Of a DNA stretch of 64,000 nucleotides, positions 1-7,800 are shown one piece after another. The translations under genes were made by a program, and so were the position numbers. The stretch's first letter is position 1. Every line of letters begins with the position of its first letter. The stretch is taken from the NCBI GenBank assembly GCA_030248225.1, contig JASANE010010025.1, positions 1 through 64,000 of the forward strand, read 5' to 3'. Origin of the DNA: Trileptium ribeirensis. Its lineage: Eukaryota > Nematoda > Enoplea > Enoplida > Thoracostomopsidae. The notes beneath the pieces are model-generated. The model ran no database searches, was not told where the DNA came from, and saw only the letters and a program-made list of their open reading frames with translations.

Positions 1-7
1 ATAAATC

Positions 8-17
8 CTTTTCATGT
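8..17 (-). promoter_or_regulatory. ACATGAAAAG motif for a gene left of the window
   Basis: Minus-strand ACATGAAAAG overlapping the stop codon of the 114-aa gene. By analogy with the other copies it should precede a gene that begins outside the window. Confidence 0.5.
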
Positions 18-356
18 TTTTATAAACTTTAAATGTATGTACAAAACTTTATCTGCGAACGAGGACAGTCTGTTTCCTGCGTTGTCTGTTACCTCAAAAA
101 CTAGATCTGAAGTAAACTTGTTCTTCAATTTGGAACAAATGTCCACCTTTTGTCCTGTTAGAACGCATAATGTTTCCGAAAACCCTGAGTTTAATATTTT
201 TGGTTCAATAAAATTTGCCTTTATCATATAAGGCATTTTATTTTTATCTATGGATCCAAATAACTTGTAACCCATCACAAAGACGTAATCAGCTTCAATT
301 GGTATAGGAAGCTGTATTGTCAAATCATTTAACTTTCTCACAACAATAATCTCCAT
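12..356 (-). CDS. Small unknown Polinton protein (114 aa)
   Basis: The product is not recognised. It is a 114-residue protein predicted to be rich in beta strands, without an obvious membrane segment or signal peptide. The C-terminal part has alternating hydrophobic residues around an Asp-Asn-Ala-Gly turn (about residues 90-94), a pattern seen in small virion-surface or minor structural proteins, but this is only a suggestion. The start at 356 lies 28 nt after a copy of the ACATGAAAAG motif, so it probably heads its own transcript. Its stop codon lies within the next motif copy at 8-17, which should serve a gene beyond the left edge. Confidence 0.6.
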   Translation of the reverse strand: MEIIVVRKLNDLTIQLPIPIEADYVFVMGYKLFGSIDKNKMPYMIKANFIEPKILNSGFSETLCVLTGQKVDICSKLKNKFTSDLVFEVTDNAGNRLSSFADKVLYIHLKFIKT

Positions 357-384
357 TTAAGCTGTTTATAAATAGCATTATAGT

Positions 385-394
385 CTTTTCATGT
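385..394 (-). promoter_or_regulatory. ACATGAAAAG motif before the 114-aa gene
   Basis: Minus-strand ACATGAAAAG, 28 nt before the start at 356. A TATAAA-like stretch lies between the motif and the start. Confidence 0.6.
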
Positions 395-415
395 AGTGCT
401 GTTGTTTTTTTCTCT

Positions 416-934
416 TTATTTCAAAATTAAGCTATCTACATCATATACAATATCATACATATCACCGAGAGACTTTACACCCGTTATAATAATTTTACCT
501 GTTCTAAAAACTGATAATGTCCCGCTTTTATACTTAAAATTCAAACTTGGAAATAATTCGGGTAGGTATGTTATAGTGTAATGGTCTCTCAGCTTTTCAT
601 ACAATACATTTAAATCAATAGCAGCATTACAATTATATACACCAGTTACAGAACAAATTTCAAATTCAAATTCATCAGTCCAGTATCCAAAATTTTTCAA
701 AATTTTCTTCAAATTCTTCGCATCCAAACGCATATCATCCATTGACTTATATCCCATAAATACCAGTTTGCCATTTGGCCATACCATAACACTTCCGCTT
801 GACAACTTTAAAGTTCCAGCACGAAACCGTCGTGGGTTGTATCGTAATCGCTGTAGAACACTGCTGAGTTGTAGCAAGCTAATGTTATTACTGGTTGTGG
901 TCTTTACCACTAAGTTGGTTATTTTGAAGTCCAT
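416..934 (-). CDS. TATA-binding-protein-like protein
   Basis: The 172-residue product is almost exactly one TBP core: two direct repeats of about 80 residues each. Repeat 1 (about 1-85) has YNPRRF followed by a strand ending in NGKLVFMG and a helix beginning KSMDDMRLDAK. Repeat 2 (about 90-172) has LPELFPSL, then FRTGKIIITG and KSLGDMYD. These match the conserved YNPKRF, SGK-TGAKS and PELFPG landmarks of eukaryotic TBP. Of the four DNA-intercalating Phe positions, three appear to be Phe and one is Trp (VMVWPNG). There is no N-terminal extension. The gene overlaps the end of the NADAR gene by 47 nt and has no ACATGAAAAG motif of its own, so it is probably co-transcribed with it. An element-specific transcription factor is the likely role (inference). 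Confidence 0.88.
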   Translation of the reverse strand: MDFKITNLVVKTTTSNNISLLQLSSVLQRLRYNPRRFRAGTLKLSSGSVMVWPNGKLVFMGYKSMDDMRLDAKNLKKILKNFGYWTDEFEFEICSVTGVYNCNAAIDLNVLYEKLRDHYTITYLPELFPSLNFKYKSGTLSVFRTGKIIITGVKSLGDMYDIVYDVDSLILK

Positions 935-1427
935 AGCGAACTGACATCCAAAGGCGACCGTACCAGTTGTCCTTAGTCCAAAGACTGATATCGTTGACGT
1001 TTGCGTCTTCTATATATAGCCCAATCCCGTTACCAAATTTGCTTGCCTCTGCAATCACAGCATTTTTTGTAGACATCAACAGGTCGTAGGTGTGGTTAGG
1101 TTGATTGGATTTAGCCTCCATTGCTTTTAGTACGACGTCATACTTGACCTTGTCCCATTCTGGTTGGTCGAAAAATTTTAAATTTTCCCCAATATTTATT
1201 ATCTTCTTGGGAGAGCGTTCCATCAATATTTCATATCTTGCTTCATAGCAGTTGAAGTAATTCGCCTTTTCCGATTCATAATATTGCTGAATACTACTAT
1301 ATGTCATATCGTACACCTTGAAGTCAGCGACATGTACACTGCTCAACGGACAATAACCTGTAGCAAATAGCGCCAAGGCTCGACCGTCTTTCGATTCACA
1401 AATCTTAAACGTAGTTGATGTTGACAT
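888..1427 (-). CDS. NADAR (YbiA-like) domain protein
   Basis: The product, about 179 residues, matches the NADAR fold. It has a CPLSS turn followed by a short strand, then YSSIQQYYESEKA in the place of the family's S-[VI]-E-Q-Y-x-x-x-K-A helix, then a helix ending PEWDKVKYDVV..AMEAK, a LLMST..AVIAEAS segment, and a C-terminal W..NWYGRLWMSVR in place of the family's W-x-G-x-x-L-M-x-V-R. Family members act on ADP-ribose linked or NAD-derived substrates, and some remove ADP-ribose from nucleic acid. Two usual landmark residues look changed: the Glu of the first helix is Gln, and the Trp of W-G-I-G-L is Asn. Activity is therefore uncertain. The start at 1427 (MSTST) is preferred over an in-frame GTG at 1451; it lies 35 nt after an ACATGAAAAG motif. 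Confidence 0.82.
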   Translation of the reverse strand: MSTSTTFKICESKDGRALALFATGYCPLSSVHVADFKVYDMTYSSIQQYYESEKANYFNCYEARYEILMERSPKKIINIGENLKFFDQPEWDKVKYDVVLKAMEAKSNQPNHTYDLLMSTKNAVIAEASKFGNGIGLYIEDANVNDISLWTKDNWYGRLWMSVRYGLQNNQLSGKDHNQ

Positions 1428-1432
1428 ATTGT

Positions 1433-1843
1433 TCAATATAACCGTTTCCACTCGATACTTTTCTTTTCATGTACTTCCTTGCCTCTCCCTAGAGCCCCAT
1501 TCGGTACCCCCTGCATATACTCTGTTCGAAATTGGTCAATGTCTATTGGACGAGGAGCTGAAAATTTACCGCTATCAGTTACCAAATACCTTACTATGTC
1601 ATACAGGGTTGATCCTACAGATCCGTCAGAATACTCAACACGATTGTTTACATCTTGCTTTATGGGTTTCAAATGACTGGAAAGGAGTTTGACCTTGGAC
1701 TGTAGGCGCTTGGAAAATAGACTTGAAATATCTTCCTTTGGCTTGTCCTCAAGTGTATCTACGCTTACTTTCACTGGTTCTCCATTAGTTTGAGTTTGTT
1801 TCTCTAACCAGCTGGGAGACACTAACAGATATCGTTTGGCCAT
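1433..1843 (-). CDS. Polinton PX-like small protein (136 aa)
   Basis: The N-terminus, MAKRYLLVSPSWLEK, and the C-terminal block around VGSTLYDIVRYLVTDSGKF resemble the small conserved protein encoded next to the ATPase in many Polintons, usually called PX-like. It is hydrophilic overall with a Lys/Ser-rich middle. Its role in the virion or in assembly is not established. It starts 42 nt after an ACATGAAAAG motif that lies inside the preceding gene, overlaps that gene by 22 nt, and ends 5 nt before the NADAR start. The family assignment rests on position and short pattern similarity only. Confidence 0.6.
   Translation of the reverse strand: MAKRYLLVSPSWLEKQTQTNGEPVKVSVDTLEDKPKEDISSLFSKRLQSKVKLLSSHLKPIKQDVNNRVEYSDGSVGSTLYDIVRYLVTDSGKFSAPRPIDIDQFRTEYMQGVPNGALGRGKEVHEKKSIEWKRLY
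1463..1472 (-). promoter_or_regulatory. ACATGAAAAG motif before NADAR and TBP-like genes
   Basis: Minus-strand ACATGAAAAG located 35 nt before the preferred NADAR start; a TATATT stretch lies between them. Confidence 0.6.
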
Positions 1844-2160
1844 ACTGCAATCAATGTTTTTAAAAGATCCATTGTAACATGTTGTCTTTTCATGTTGTCA
1901 GACAACTTCAGAGATGATAGTTTGTAAATTGTAGAACGTTGTTTGCGTAGCAGCTTAATCTGTTGTTCAGTAAGAGGAATGTTGCCATATAAAATATTAT
2001 AACAAATTTCGCTCAAAGACTTGATTATGGATACAGGGGCAGACTTCATAAAACTTTTAACACATTTCTTGTCAGTTTTAACCAAGGCACAGGCCAGAGA
2101 TATTGTTGCGGAATGACGTTCAATATCTTTTATAGATATCAAGATAACGTGTCTTTTCAT
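1822..2160 (-). CDS. Polinton-type small protein (112 aa)
   Basis: The middle of the protein (about residues 37-75: APVSIIKSLSEICYNIL, then GNIPLTEQQ, then LLRKQRSTI) matches a small conserved Polinton/adintovirus protein with the pattern AP..-ALSE-C.N.L.GN..L...-Q...L....  followed by a basic stretch and a hydrophobic tail. Its function is unknown to me; it is found among the virion-morphogenesis genes. The ATG at 2160 coincides with the ACATGAAAAG motif (ATGAAAAGA encodes MKR) and overlaps the ATPase stop as ATGA. If that motif is a core promoter, the mRNA may begin at or beyond this ATG, so the true start is uncertain; the next in-frame Met is about 37 codons on. Confidence 0.65.
   Translation of the reverse strand: MKRHVILISIKDIERHSATISLACALVKTDKKCVKSFMKSAPVSIIKSLSEICYNILYGNIPLTEQQIKLLRKQRSTIYKLSSLKLSDNMKRQHVTMDLLKTLIAVWPNDIC
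1886..1895 (-). promoter_or_regulatory. ACATGAAAAG motif before the 136-aa gene
   Basis: Minus-strand ACATGAAAAG located 42 nt before the start at 1843. It lies within the coding sequence of the preceding 112-aa gene, where it encodes Met-Lys-Arg. Confidence 0.55.
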
Positions 2161-2162
2161 GT
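2153..2162 (-). promoter_or_regulatory. ACATGAAAAG motif at the 112-aa gene start
   Basis: Minus-strand ACATGAAAAG. It contains both the stop of the ATPase gene and the first ATG of the 112-aa gene. Confidence 0.5.
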
Positions 2163-2774
2163 AGGTTTGTATACTGCAGTTTGCTCAAAAACATTTTCCC
2201 TAACACGTAATTCCTCAGGTGTATTAGGTTTCAGATCGATCATCAGATAGCTGTATGACTTCTCATTGGTTGCCATTTCAAACGCTGTAGATAAAAAGTT
2301 GGGCTTATGAGGCCACATTTGTCTTCCTAGTGTTGCAATCATTGATTTCGAACGTGGGTTTGGAAACAGAAATAAGTACTGAGTGTTTCTGGAAATTTCT
2401 GTCATGTACTTTCCAGAATGATAAAAGTTTTGCACTATAAATATAGTACTAATATTTGCATGTCGCATTCGGGTAAACATATTTGCCGATGTTTTGTCAT
2501 TTGAGTACTCCATTAAATCATGAAGAATGTATAGTGTTTGTCCTTCATTCCTTTCAACCACGGTGGGGAATCCTTCTTCAAACGTTAAATTATCCATTTC
2601 CTCCGACAATTGGTGATACATAGATTGCATCATTCCATAACACCAAACAACTTTTTCAAATTGCTTATCAAATAGATTTTTACGCAACAGTTGAGCCACA
2701 AGATGAGTTTTCCCTACTCCTGTTGCGCCTGACACAATACAGGTAAACGGTACTTCTAACGGTATTGACTCCAT
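2157..2774 (-). CDS. A32/FtsK-like genome-packaging ATPase
   Basis: The product, 205 residues from the preferred start, has a Walker A loop SGATGVGKTH at about residues 15-24 and a hydrophobic Walker B strand LYILHDLM at 81-88, then a TRMRHANISTIFIVQNF segment typical of the A32-type packaging ATPases of Polintons and large DNA viruses. The enzyme is expected to power DNA translocation into the capsid. The Walker B acidic pair reads His-Asp where the usual form is Asp-Asp. An upstream in-frame ATG at 2798 overlaps the integrase stop, but it lies only 3 nt from the ACATGAAAAG motif. The ATG at 2774 (MESIPLEV) has the 27-nt spacing of the other genes and is preferred. Confidence 0.9.
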   Translation of the reverse strand: MESIPLEVPFTCIVSGATGVGKTHLVAQLLRKNLFDKQFEKVVWCYGMMQSMYHQLSEEMDNLTFEEGFPTVVERNEGQTLYILHDLMEYSNDKTSANMFTRMRHANISTIFIVQNFYHSGKYMTEISRNTQYLFLFPNPRSKSMIATLGRQMWPHKPNFLSTAFEMATNEKSYSYLMIDLKPNTPEELRVRENVFEQTAVYKPT

Positions 2775-2794
2775 TTTTAAAATTGATAAGTGGG

Positions 2795-3847
2795 TCATAC
2801 TCTTTTCATGTCTTGTTCACCCACCCAGCTGTTGAATTTTTCAGGATATCCAAGCCATTTTACTAAATATTGACGAGTACCATCTTTCATTCTACGTTTT
2901 CGCAATATTTTCTCAATCTTAAATGTATCTCCTACACGTACCTTTTGAAGTTCCTGCTCGTACCATGTTCCCAAGATATCTTCATTTCCGTAATCGCTAA
3001 TTTTATAACGAGGAGGATCTGAATGTATTCGTCTTGTAATATAAAATACTTCTTGAGACCATTGAGGTCTGTATCCCTTGTCGAAGATAAACTGGGCGCT
3101 TGCAACCCTTACAGCATCATTAAGCTTAAACTTGTATGAAAGAACTCTGTGTCCTCGAGGAGGGTACAAAATGTTTAAAATATCAGATTCATTTTCAAAA
3201 GTTACATCCACTGGACGGAAACCATAGCGATTCTTTGTGTGATTGTAGTTATCAACAATGTCTTGTAAAATGTCGATATAGCGATACGTATTGTGTTTGG
3301 TAAGGTATCGGTATATTTTGGATTTCAAAGTACGGATACACCTTTCCGCAACTGCAGCCTTGGTTTCAACATTCTGAGCAGTGTAGCAAATTATTTCGTA
3401 CTTTTGACAGAGATTTTTGAAGGTGATATTTGTAAATTCAGCGCCACGATCCGAGAAAATATGATTTGGACGGTTAATGCGAAACATGGTTTCCAAGGCT
3501 TCGCATACTAATTTTGAGTTTTTAGACTTTAAGGGGGCAACTCTGACAAATTTAGACAGCACATCTATAACCACTAGTAGATATTTGTTGCCATCATTAT
3601 ACCTAGACAATCGTGTCATATCTGCAAGATCAGCTTGCCATAAATCATTGAGACCTTTGGTAACTGTTTTCACCCTTCGAAAATTCTTCCGTTTGGGTTT
3701 ATGAAGTGTATATGTATCCTGACCTTGTAGCCACTCTTTAACTTGCTGCTTGGAATAACCATATTTTTTAGCATGTTGCAATAGTTTGTTTATCCCTGAA
3801 AAGGCGGCAGGGCTTTTCAAGTTGTAATATAAATCTTCCAGCTTCAT
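2795..3847 (-). CDS. Polinton integrase (rve) with chromodomain
   Basis: The 350-residue product has a helical N-terminal region, then an RNase H-fold core with catalytic Asp73 (in LWQADLADM), Asp133 (IFSDRGAEF) and Glu169 (AAVAERCIR). The 35 residues between the last two give the DD35E spacing of retroviral-type integrases. A C-terminal chromodomain lies at about 305-350 (FKIEKILRKR, then YLVKWLGYP, then NSWV). It should insert the element DNA, with the chromodomain possibly guiding target choice through histone marks. The start at 3847 (MKLEDLYY) is chosen because the reading frame extends upstream only through a TTG codon. It lies 26 nt after an ACATGAAAAG motif, with a TATATATTAAT stretch between. 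Confidence 0.95.
   Translation of the reverse strand: MKLEDLYYNLKSPAAFSGINKLLQHAKKYGYSKQQVKEWLQGQDTYTLHKPKRKNFRRVKTVTKGLNDLWQADLADMTRLSRYNDGNKYLLVVIDVLSKFVRVAPLKSKNSKLVCEALETMFRINRPNHIFSDRGAEFTNITFKNLCQKYEIICYTAQNVETKAAVAERCIRTLKSKIYRYLTKHNTYRYIDILQDIVDNYNHTKNRYGFRPVDVTFENESDILNILYPPRGHRVLSYKFKLNDAVRVASAQFIFDKGYRPQWSQEVFYITRRIHSDPPRYKISDYGNEDILGTWYEQELQKVRVGDTFKIEKILRKRRMKDGTRQYLVKWLGYPEKFNSWVGEQDMKRV
2802..2811 (-). promoter_or_regulatory. ACATGAAAAG motif before the ATPase gene
   Basis: Minus-strand ACATGAAAAG located 27 nt before the preferred ATPase start and just inside the integrase 3' end. Confidence 0.55.
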
Positions 3848-3869
3848 GATTAATATATACAAGATGCTA

Positions 3870-4160
3870 TTATCTTTTCATGTTTATTGGGTAACTGGTT
3901 ACAATCTTATCTTTATAAATATCATATACAATCCTCACTGTACATGTTAACATACCACAGGGCATTACCACACCAACAATATCATCAAATTGTTTCTCCA
4001 TTATATATTCATTGTTTCCAATATATTTCATAAAATCAAATTCAGTCAAACATTTTTCAATCATCCATTGTCTCGATTCTTCTGTCACAACAAACCACGA
4101 CGTATTGCTATTTTCATACTCCAAATGTTTCGTTTGCGCGTGATAGGAATAGGTCAGCAT
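3870..4160 (-). CDS. Small unknown Polinton protein (96 aa)
   Basis: The 96-residue product is not recognised. It is a compact protein with a central acidic part (about 32-60) and a C-terminal strand-rich part (MPCGMLTCTVRIVYDIYKD). No membrane segment is evident. The start overlaps the end of the 202-aa gene by 47 nt and there is no ACATGAAAAG motif before it, so it is probably the second cistron of that transcript. The stop lies in the motif region that serves the integrase. Confidence 0.6.
   Translation of the reverse strand: MLTYSYHAQTKHLEYENSNTSWFVVTEESRQWMIEKCLTEFDFMKYIGNNEYIMEKQFDDIVGVVMPCGMLTCTVRIVYDIYKDKIVTSYPINMKR
3874..3883 (-). promoter_or_regulatory. ACATGAAAAG motif before the integrase gene
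   Basis: Minus-strand ACATGAAAAG, 26 nt before the integrase start; a TATATATTAAT stretch follows. Confidence 0.62.
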
Positions 4161-4722
4161 TTCTAATGTTTACTCTAATCAGTCGTTTTTCAAAGACCCG
4201 TTGCAGATTGAAGGTTGACAATTTCGCGATGAAGGAGTATTCCAAGTTGCAATTTGTTAAATAAAATCCCTTGTATGTATCGTCTGTTTGAATCAGCACG
4301 AGGAGATTCTTATACGGTACCACAAACCTTCGAAATAGATGTTCAGATATATCAAACAGATAGACGACTTTTTCACTCCACAGTTTGATGGAACGAGGAG
4401 GATGAAGTATTATCTCAAATTGTAGATTATCACTTGCTCGATTGACCCAATGAATGTTGTAACCACGAGCTGGAAACCAAGATTCAATTCGAGGCTTTGT
4501 CCAATCTTCGAAACATAACGGTCCAGTGAGTGATATTCCTTCAACACAGGACTTCTTTTCATGCTTGTTAACCAGAAAACCAGTCTCTATTGCGATTGTT
4601 GTAAGCAGGGTAACTACTATTGGTATAACCTTTTTCAAATCAATTCTTTTACCACAGAAATTTTGCTTCTGATATATTTCGGGTTCTTGCTCCACAAATT
4701 CAGAAAACGATTTGTTAGCCAT
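4114..4722 (-). CDS. Unknown membrane-anchored Polinton protein (202 aa)
   Basis: The product is not recognised. After about 30 polar residues there is one hydrophobic segment, VIPIVVTLLTTIAIETGFLV (about residues 32-51), flanked by Lys on both sides, consistent with a single membrane anchor. The remaining 150 residues contain two Cys near the anchor and alternate hydrophobic and polar residues, as in a beta-rich domain on one face of a membrane. A virion-membrane or host-membrane role is possible but not shown. The start lies 29 nt after an ACATGAAAAG motif. The 3' end overlaps the 96-aa gene. Confidence 0.65.
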   Translation of the reverse strand: MANKSFSEFVEQEPEIYQKQNFCGKRIDLKKVIPIVVTLLTTIAIETGFLVNKHEKKSCVEGISLTGPLCFEDWTKPRIESWFPARGYNIHWVNRASDNLQFEIILHPPRSIKLWSEKVVYLFDISEHLFRRFVVPYKNLLVLIQTDDTYKGFYLTNCNLEYSFIAKLSTFNLQRVFEKRLIRVNIRNADLFLSRANETFGV

Positions 4723-4751
4723 ATTAACTTGTAATGTATAGGATGTGCATC

Positions 4752-4761
4752 CTTTTCATGT
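4752..4761 (-). promoter_or_regulatory. ACATGAAAAG motif before the membrane-protein gene
   Basis: Minus-strand ACATGAAAAG, 29 nt before the start at 4722. The AT-rich 70 bp to its right are the 3' flank of the polymerase gene. Confidence 0.6.
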
Positions 4762-4830
4762 ATTTCATGCTAATTTTTAAATTTTATTATAAATACAATA
4801 AAATACATATATAAATACAAAGTAAAAATA

Positions 4831-7800
4831 TCAATCAGAACAATCCATAATATCACAATGTCCGTATGGAATAGAAGTTACCCCATCTAGTAAAATATAC
4901 CTCTTATCGTCATAAGCACTCAAACTAATCTTATTCTGCTCAACCGTATACAGTTGATGTTTATCGTTTGAAATCTTTTTCATTAAATGTCTTAGTCTAG
5001 TGGTATTCCTGAGAGTCTGGATGTAATGATCCATATGTATAGCTTTTTTGAGTGTTTGTTTTTTAACGCCCTTTGCTCTCTTTTTCTCAACACCTCCACA
5101 TTTTAGGGAGTACATTTTTGGTTTCAACCCACAAAATTCTTCAATAGGAATCCCAGCAGTTTCATCTTTCATTTTACCCAAAACCTTTTTGTTTGTGGTA
5201 GAGTATAGGAAGTGATCGGGTGAATAGTCACTGGTGTCAAAATATTCTATGTCCTCCTTCATGTCACTGTAGACATCCTCCGCGTATATATCATAGCAGA
5301 GACTGTCGGTATCGGTAAAGAGCAGATGGCAATCATACCTGCTTTTGATATATTTGTAGTGGAATTCGTACATTAACATTTTGGAGAGCTCAAGAACAGT
5401 AAAACCCACGTAAATTGGTTTGCATAAACAAACACTAGGCTTCTTCATTGAAACCGCCACTAAATTTTCATCAAAAATTGTACTACCACTGTAACGAGGG
5501 TTCGATACCAACTTTTGAAACTTTTTCGGACAATTTATAAGTCTAATGTCCTTATAAGCCCGTACATTTTCCATAGTTTTTCCGAAGACTGCGTTATTTA
5601 GCAGTTTAAATAAATCCTTTTCAAAATCACCCTTTGCTCCTTTGCGTTTTCCGGTATTAAACAAAATATAGGATTTCATCCAATCTCGCTGGTTAAACTG
5701 AATTGCTCTATGACTTTTAGTTACCTTGAGACCCATTTCGGTATACAGTTTCAGATTCCTAGCATGTACGATATATTTAGCCTTGTTGTTCAAATTAGGA
5801 ACAAGTTTTCTAACTGGGGTATATTTCATTCGGAAATCCTCCTTTACCTGGAGGCAATAGGGAGACAACATTGAGTCTTCAATTTTCATAGATTCGGGAG
5901 CAAGAGGGTAATCACTGTGTAATGTATGTAAGTAATCTGGGTATTCTAGATCAACTTCAAGAACATAACCAACATCCCCCTCCTTTTCCCAATTTATTTT
6001 TGACAGACAACTCTCTTCAACCCATTTAAATCCATCTACAGGTAACTTCTGAACCATAGTCCATCCATACAAATTATTAGCATCCAAGTACATTATATAG
6101 TTTGACTCCTTACTTGGGTCATAATTTTCAAGATACTTGTTGTTGGCTTTGGCATAACGGTGTGAAATCATTGAAATACCTCCTCGTATCCCATGTTCAA
6201 AAAACATGTACATGTTGGAGTCTTTCAACAATTGTAACCGAACGCCCGTCAACTTTAAACAAGCATCCCATCCAAAACTTGGGAGTGTTATATAATGTAC
6301 CGGGTCCAACTTATAATTATCAATAGCAAAAGTTCTAAAACTTTCAAATACATCACATAGTAATAAAACATCAGTTTTTACATAGAGATCATGGTATTGT
6401 CCCATGTTCTCTAAATTTAGTTCATTCCATACTTTTTCCGCATGTTTATAATCATCTTCAGTTATATTTTGATCATTCAGTTTATTATAGAACACATCCA
6501 TAGAAGGTAGCTGCGTATCATCAAAGCGTTCCCAGGAGTCCATATAATCATAGGGGTACACTCCCTTTCGTAATAATAGTTCTGTATTGTCGCCAAACTC
6601 CTCCGTCATTGTCGGAAATTTACCATCCTTCTTTAAATTGTCCACCAACGCTTGAAGCGAAGACGATAAAAATTGAAAACTGTCTTTAAATTTGAGAGAC
6701 CTTTTTTTAGGCTTTGGACTGTCTTCCGCTGCTGTAGTATCTTCGCCTGCAACGTTATCCAAAAGTTCGTTATCCTCCATATCGCTATCTTCACCCTCAC
6801 CTAGCTGATCAAGAGAAATCACATCAGATAAATCGTCTTCGTTAACTTCTAGATGAGGTTGAATATTTGGTTGCATTGAGTCGTGTATAGCAAAGAGATG
6901 AGCGAGGTATCCATTGGGGTCATATGTTGCAGATCGTTGTTGCTGTTCCATAATTTGATGTTGAAGTTTGATGCTAAAGGACAGATAATCCTCAGCACCT
7001 TTGGGTATACAATCGAGCTCCATTTTGAGTTGATTGGTTAATTTACCAATCTCTTGCATGATGAGATGACCATCATACTTTCGCAAGTTGTGGAAAAATA
7101 TATTGACATCCCGGTTTATCTTGTAGCTAATGTTGCATTCATTATGGACTGCACCGCGAAATCGACCACAAAGATGACAGTGGTCTCTGACACGATCGTA
7201 CAACAGTTGTTTGCCACAAATGAAGCAGTCTTTCGCGTAGTTGTACTGAAACCAATCGTGTTTAGTCATTTGAAGACTTATCGGATCATTAACACGCTGT
7301 TGGTACTTATTACCCAATTCAATTACATTGAGTAAAAAGTTTTTGACACAGTCTTTACCGCGATATATCACAGGTTTCCCCATTTCCTTTGTATCGTCTC
7401 CACAGCATTGAAAAATGTCAATCACCCCATATCCACATACTTGATGTTTTTCATAAGCTTCGGTGTATGAAGTTGAGGGGTTGGGTTGACAAGAATCGAT
7501 TGGGAGAAGAAGCGTTTCAAAATCCGCATAGATGGTATATGGAGCTCGAAGCATCTTGTGTGTATTTCGAAATTGAAGTATATCGTCTTTGGGGAATGTT
7601 ATTCGAGTATATTCGTTATTTTTACACATTTTTGTATGGAGATCCAGCTTTGCTTGCGAATATTGGGGAAGTAGACATCGTTGACAAAAGTATTTCTTTC
7701 CACCATGTTTTTTCTGAGTATATAACAATCGATCCAAATCCTTGATCCAGCAATAATGATCTTTGTATAACAGTAGATTAACCACTCGTTCATAGGGTCC

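Noticed and set aside
4555..4564. Another ATGAAAAG copy on the minus strand (GCATGAAAAG)
   Set aside because: It lies inside the 202-aa coding sequence, has GC instead of AC before the ATG, and no gene starts after it.
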